Source: Micrococcus flavus (GTDB taxonomy: Bacteria > Actinomycetota > Actinomycetes > Actinomycetales > Micrococcaceae). From it: 64,000 nt of DNA. The DNA lies in contig NZ_JACHMC010000001.1 in the NCBI RefSeq assembly GCF_014204815.1, positions 1,240,001 through 1,304,000 of the forward strand. The letters run 5' to 3'. Within the stretch, counting starts at the first letter, position 1. Each line of letters begins with the position of its first letter. The translations under genes were made by a program, and so were the position numbers. Below are positions 63,407 to 64,000 of this stretch, piece after piece. The notes under the pieces were generated by a model. That model did not search any database, was not told where the DNA came from, and saw only the letters and a list, made by a program, of their open reading frames with translations.

Positions 63407-64000
63407 GCGTCCGCCTTCGCGACCGTCACGAACACGGTCTTCATGGCGTCCTCGGCCGGGTCCGTGCGCGGGTCCGCCGCGCCGGAGTCCACGAGCTCGA
63501 GGTCCAGGGTCAGGGTCTCCTCCGCCACGAGGTCACGGTGCGCCTCGAGGGCGGCGACGACGGTGCCCGGGCCCTCGATGCGCGTGCGGACCCGGTCGGA
63601 GACGTCCAGTCCGGCGTCCTTGCGGACGGCCTGGACGGCCCGCACCACGTCGCGGGCGGTGCCCTCGGCGGCCAGCTCCGCGGTGACCTGCGTGTCCAGC
63701 ACGAGGAATCCCTTGCCGTCATCGAACACATGCACAGCATGGCCATTCGGAACGTTGGACGCCACATTCCGAGCCGTGTAGTGCTTCTCAAGGAGGTTTA
63801 CGTCCTCCCCATTCGAAAGATGAAGGGGAATATTTGCACCAAATGGCCCAGGGAAATCCGCCAGCGCCTTCTTGATCAACGGCACGTTCTTGCCGAAGTC
63901 CTTACCAGCCTCGCGGAAATTTAGGACAACCTCGGTTCCAATTCCGAATTCATCGATGTCGTCGGCCTTCGGACCACGAACGTCAATGACTTTGATGTTG
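63403..64000 (-). CDS. ileS: Isoleucyl-tRNA synthetase, C-terminal part (cut by right window edge)
   Basis: About 198 codons, open to the edge. The frame reads IKVIDVRGPKADDIDEFGIG and NFREAGKDFGKNVPLIKKAL, then the anticodon-binding C-terminal region (ELAAEGTARDVVRAVQAVRK, SDRVRTRIEGPG) common to the eukaryote-like IleS of actinobacteria. Upstream of about 63720 (toward the 5' end) codon use is clearly richer in A/T than the last ~100 codons, an abrupt change inside one gene. Catalytic HIGH/KMSKS motifs lie outside the window. Confidence 0.85.
   Translation of the reverse strand, partial: NIKVIDVRGPKADDIDEFGIGTEVVLNFREAGKDFGKNVPLIKKALADFPGPFGANIPLHLSNGEDVNLLEKHYTARNVASNVPNGHAVHVFDDGKGFLVLDTQVTAELAAEGTARDVVRAVQAVRKDAGLDVSDRVRTRIEGPGTVVAALEAHRDLVAEETLTLDLELVDSGAADPRTDPAEDAMKTVFVTVAKADA

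Overview
The window comes from a very high-GC actinobacterium, most likely Micrococcus or a close Micrococcaceae relative. The pointers are mycothiol-dependent formaldehyde detoxification, Lsr2, a class Ib ribonucleotide reductase, a putrescine oxidase, a LexA box of the Gram-positive/actinobacterial type, and the gene order ileS-folC-DUF4233-ndk / VKOR / rne-rplU-rpmA-obgE-proB-proA-nadD-rsfS. Gene boundaries were read from start codons, Shine-Dalgarno sequences, 4-base ATGA/GTGA overlaps and strong hairpins between genes. No database search was possible.

Layout. 1-3.7 kb: an error-prone polymerase (dnaE2, cut by the left edge) with a DUF6504 partner behind a perfect LexA box. 3.9-12.4 kb: metallophosphatase, a DUF6318 lipoprotein plus PKD protein pair, a SRAP/HMCES family DNA-protein crosslink protein, mscR with a metallo-hydrolase, a uridine-kinase-like protein, a lipoate-ligase-like protein and a thioesterase. 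12.4-15.4 kb: the methionine importer metQ-metN-metI with a structured leader. 15.7-21.5 kb: class Ib ribonucleotide reductase nrdHIE and nrdF behind two NrdR boxes, with a repeat-containing cell-surface protein between nrdE and nrdF. 22.4-35.4 kb: a catabolic region consistent with arginine, agmatine and putrescine degradation through GABA. It holds a cupin regulator, a ureohydrolase, a thiamine-diphosphate decarboxylase-like enzyme, an aminotransferase, an aldehyde dehydrogenase, an amine permease, a putrescine oxidase, TetR and LysR regulators and gabT. 35.4-40.9 kb: lsr2, a DUF305 lipoprotein, a class F sortase, a photolyase and a second surface protein with a proline-glutamate repeat stalk.

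41.0-48.3 kb is accessory DNA. A decayed zinc alcohol dehydrogenase lies left of a tRNA-Ala(GGC) gene. An identical second copy of that tRNA lies 6.6 kb to the right. Between them are a serine-recombinase-like fragment at each end, a nucleotidyltransferase toxin-antitoxin-like pair, a TetR/NTF2 pair, and a lantibiotic-type ABC immunity operon. That operon is broken by an IS3-family fragment, a nonsense codon and a frameshift. The arrangement looks like an old integrated island that has lost its integrase.

48.4-64 kb is a housekeeping block on the minus strand (phosphatase, rsfS, nadD, proA, proB, obgE, rpmA, rplU, rne, ndk, DUF4233, folC, ileS), with a VKOR-family gene on the plus strand. ileS is cut by the right edge.
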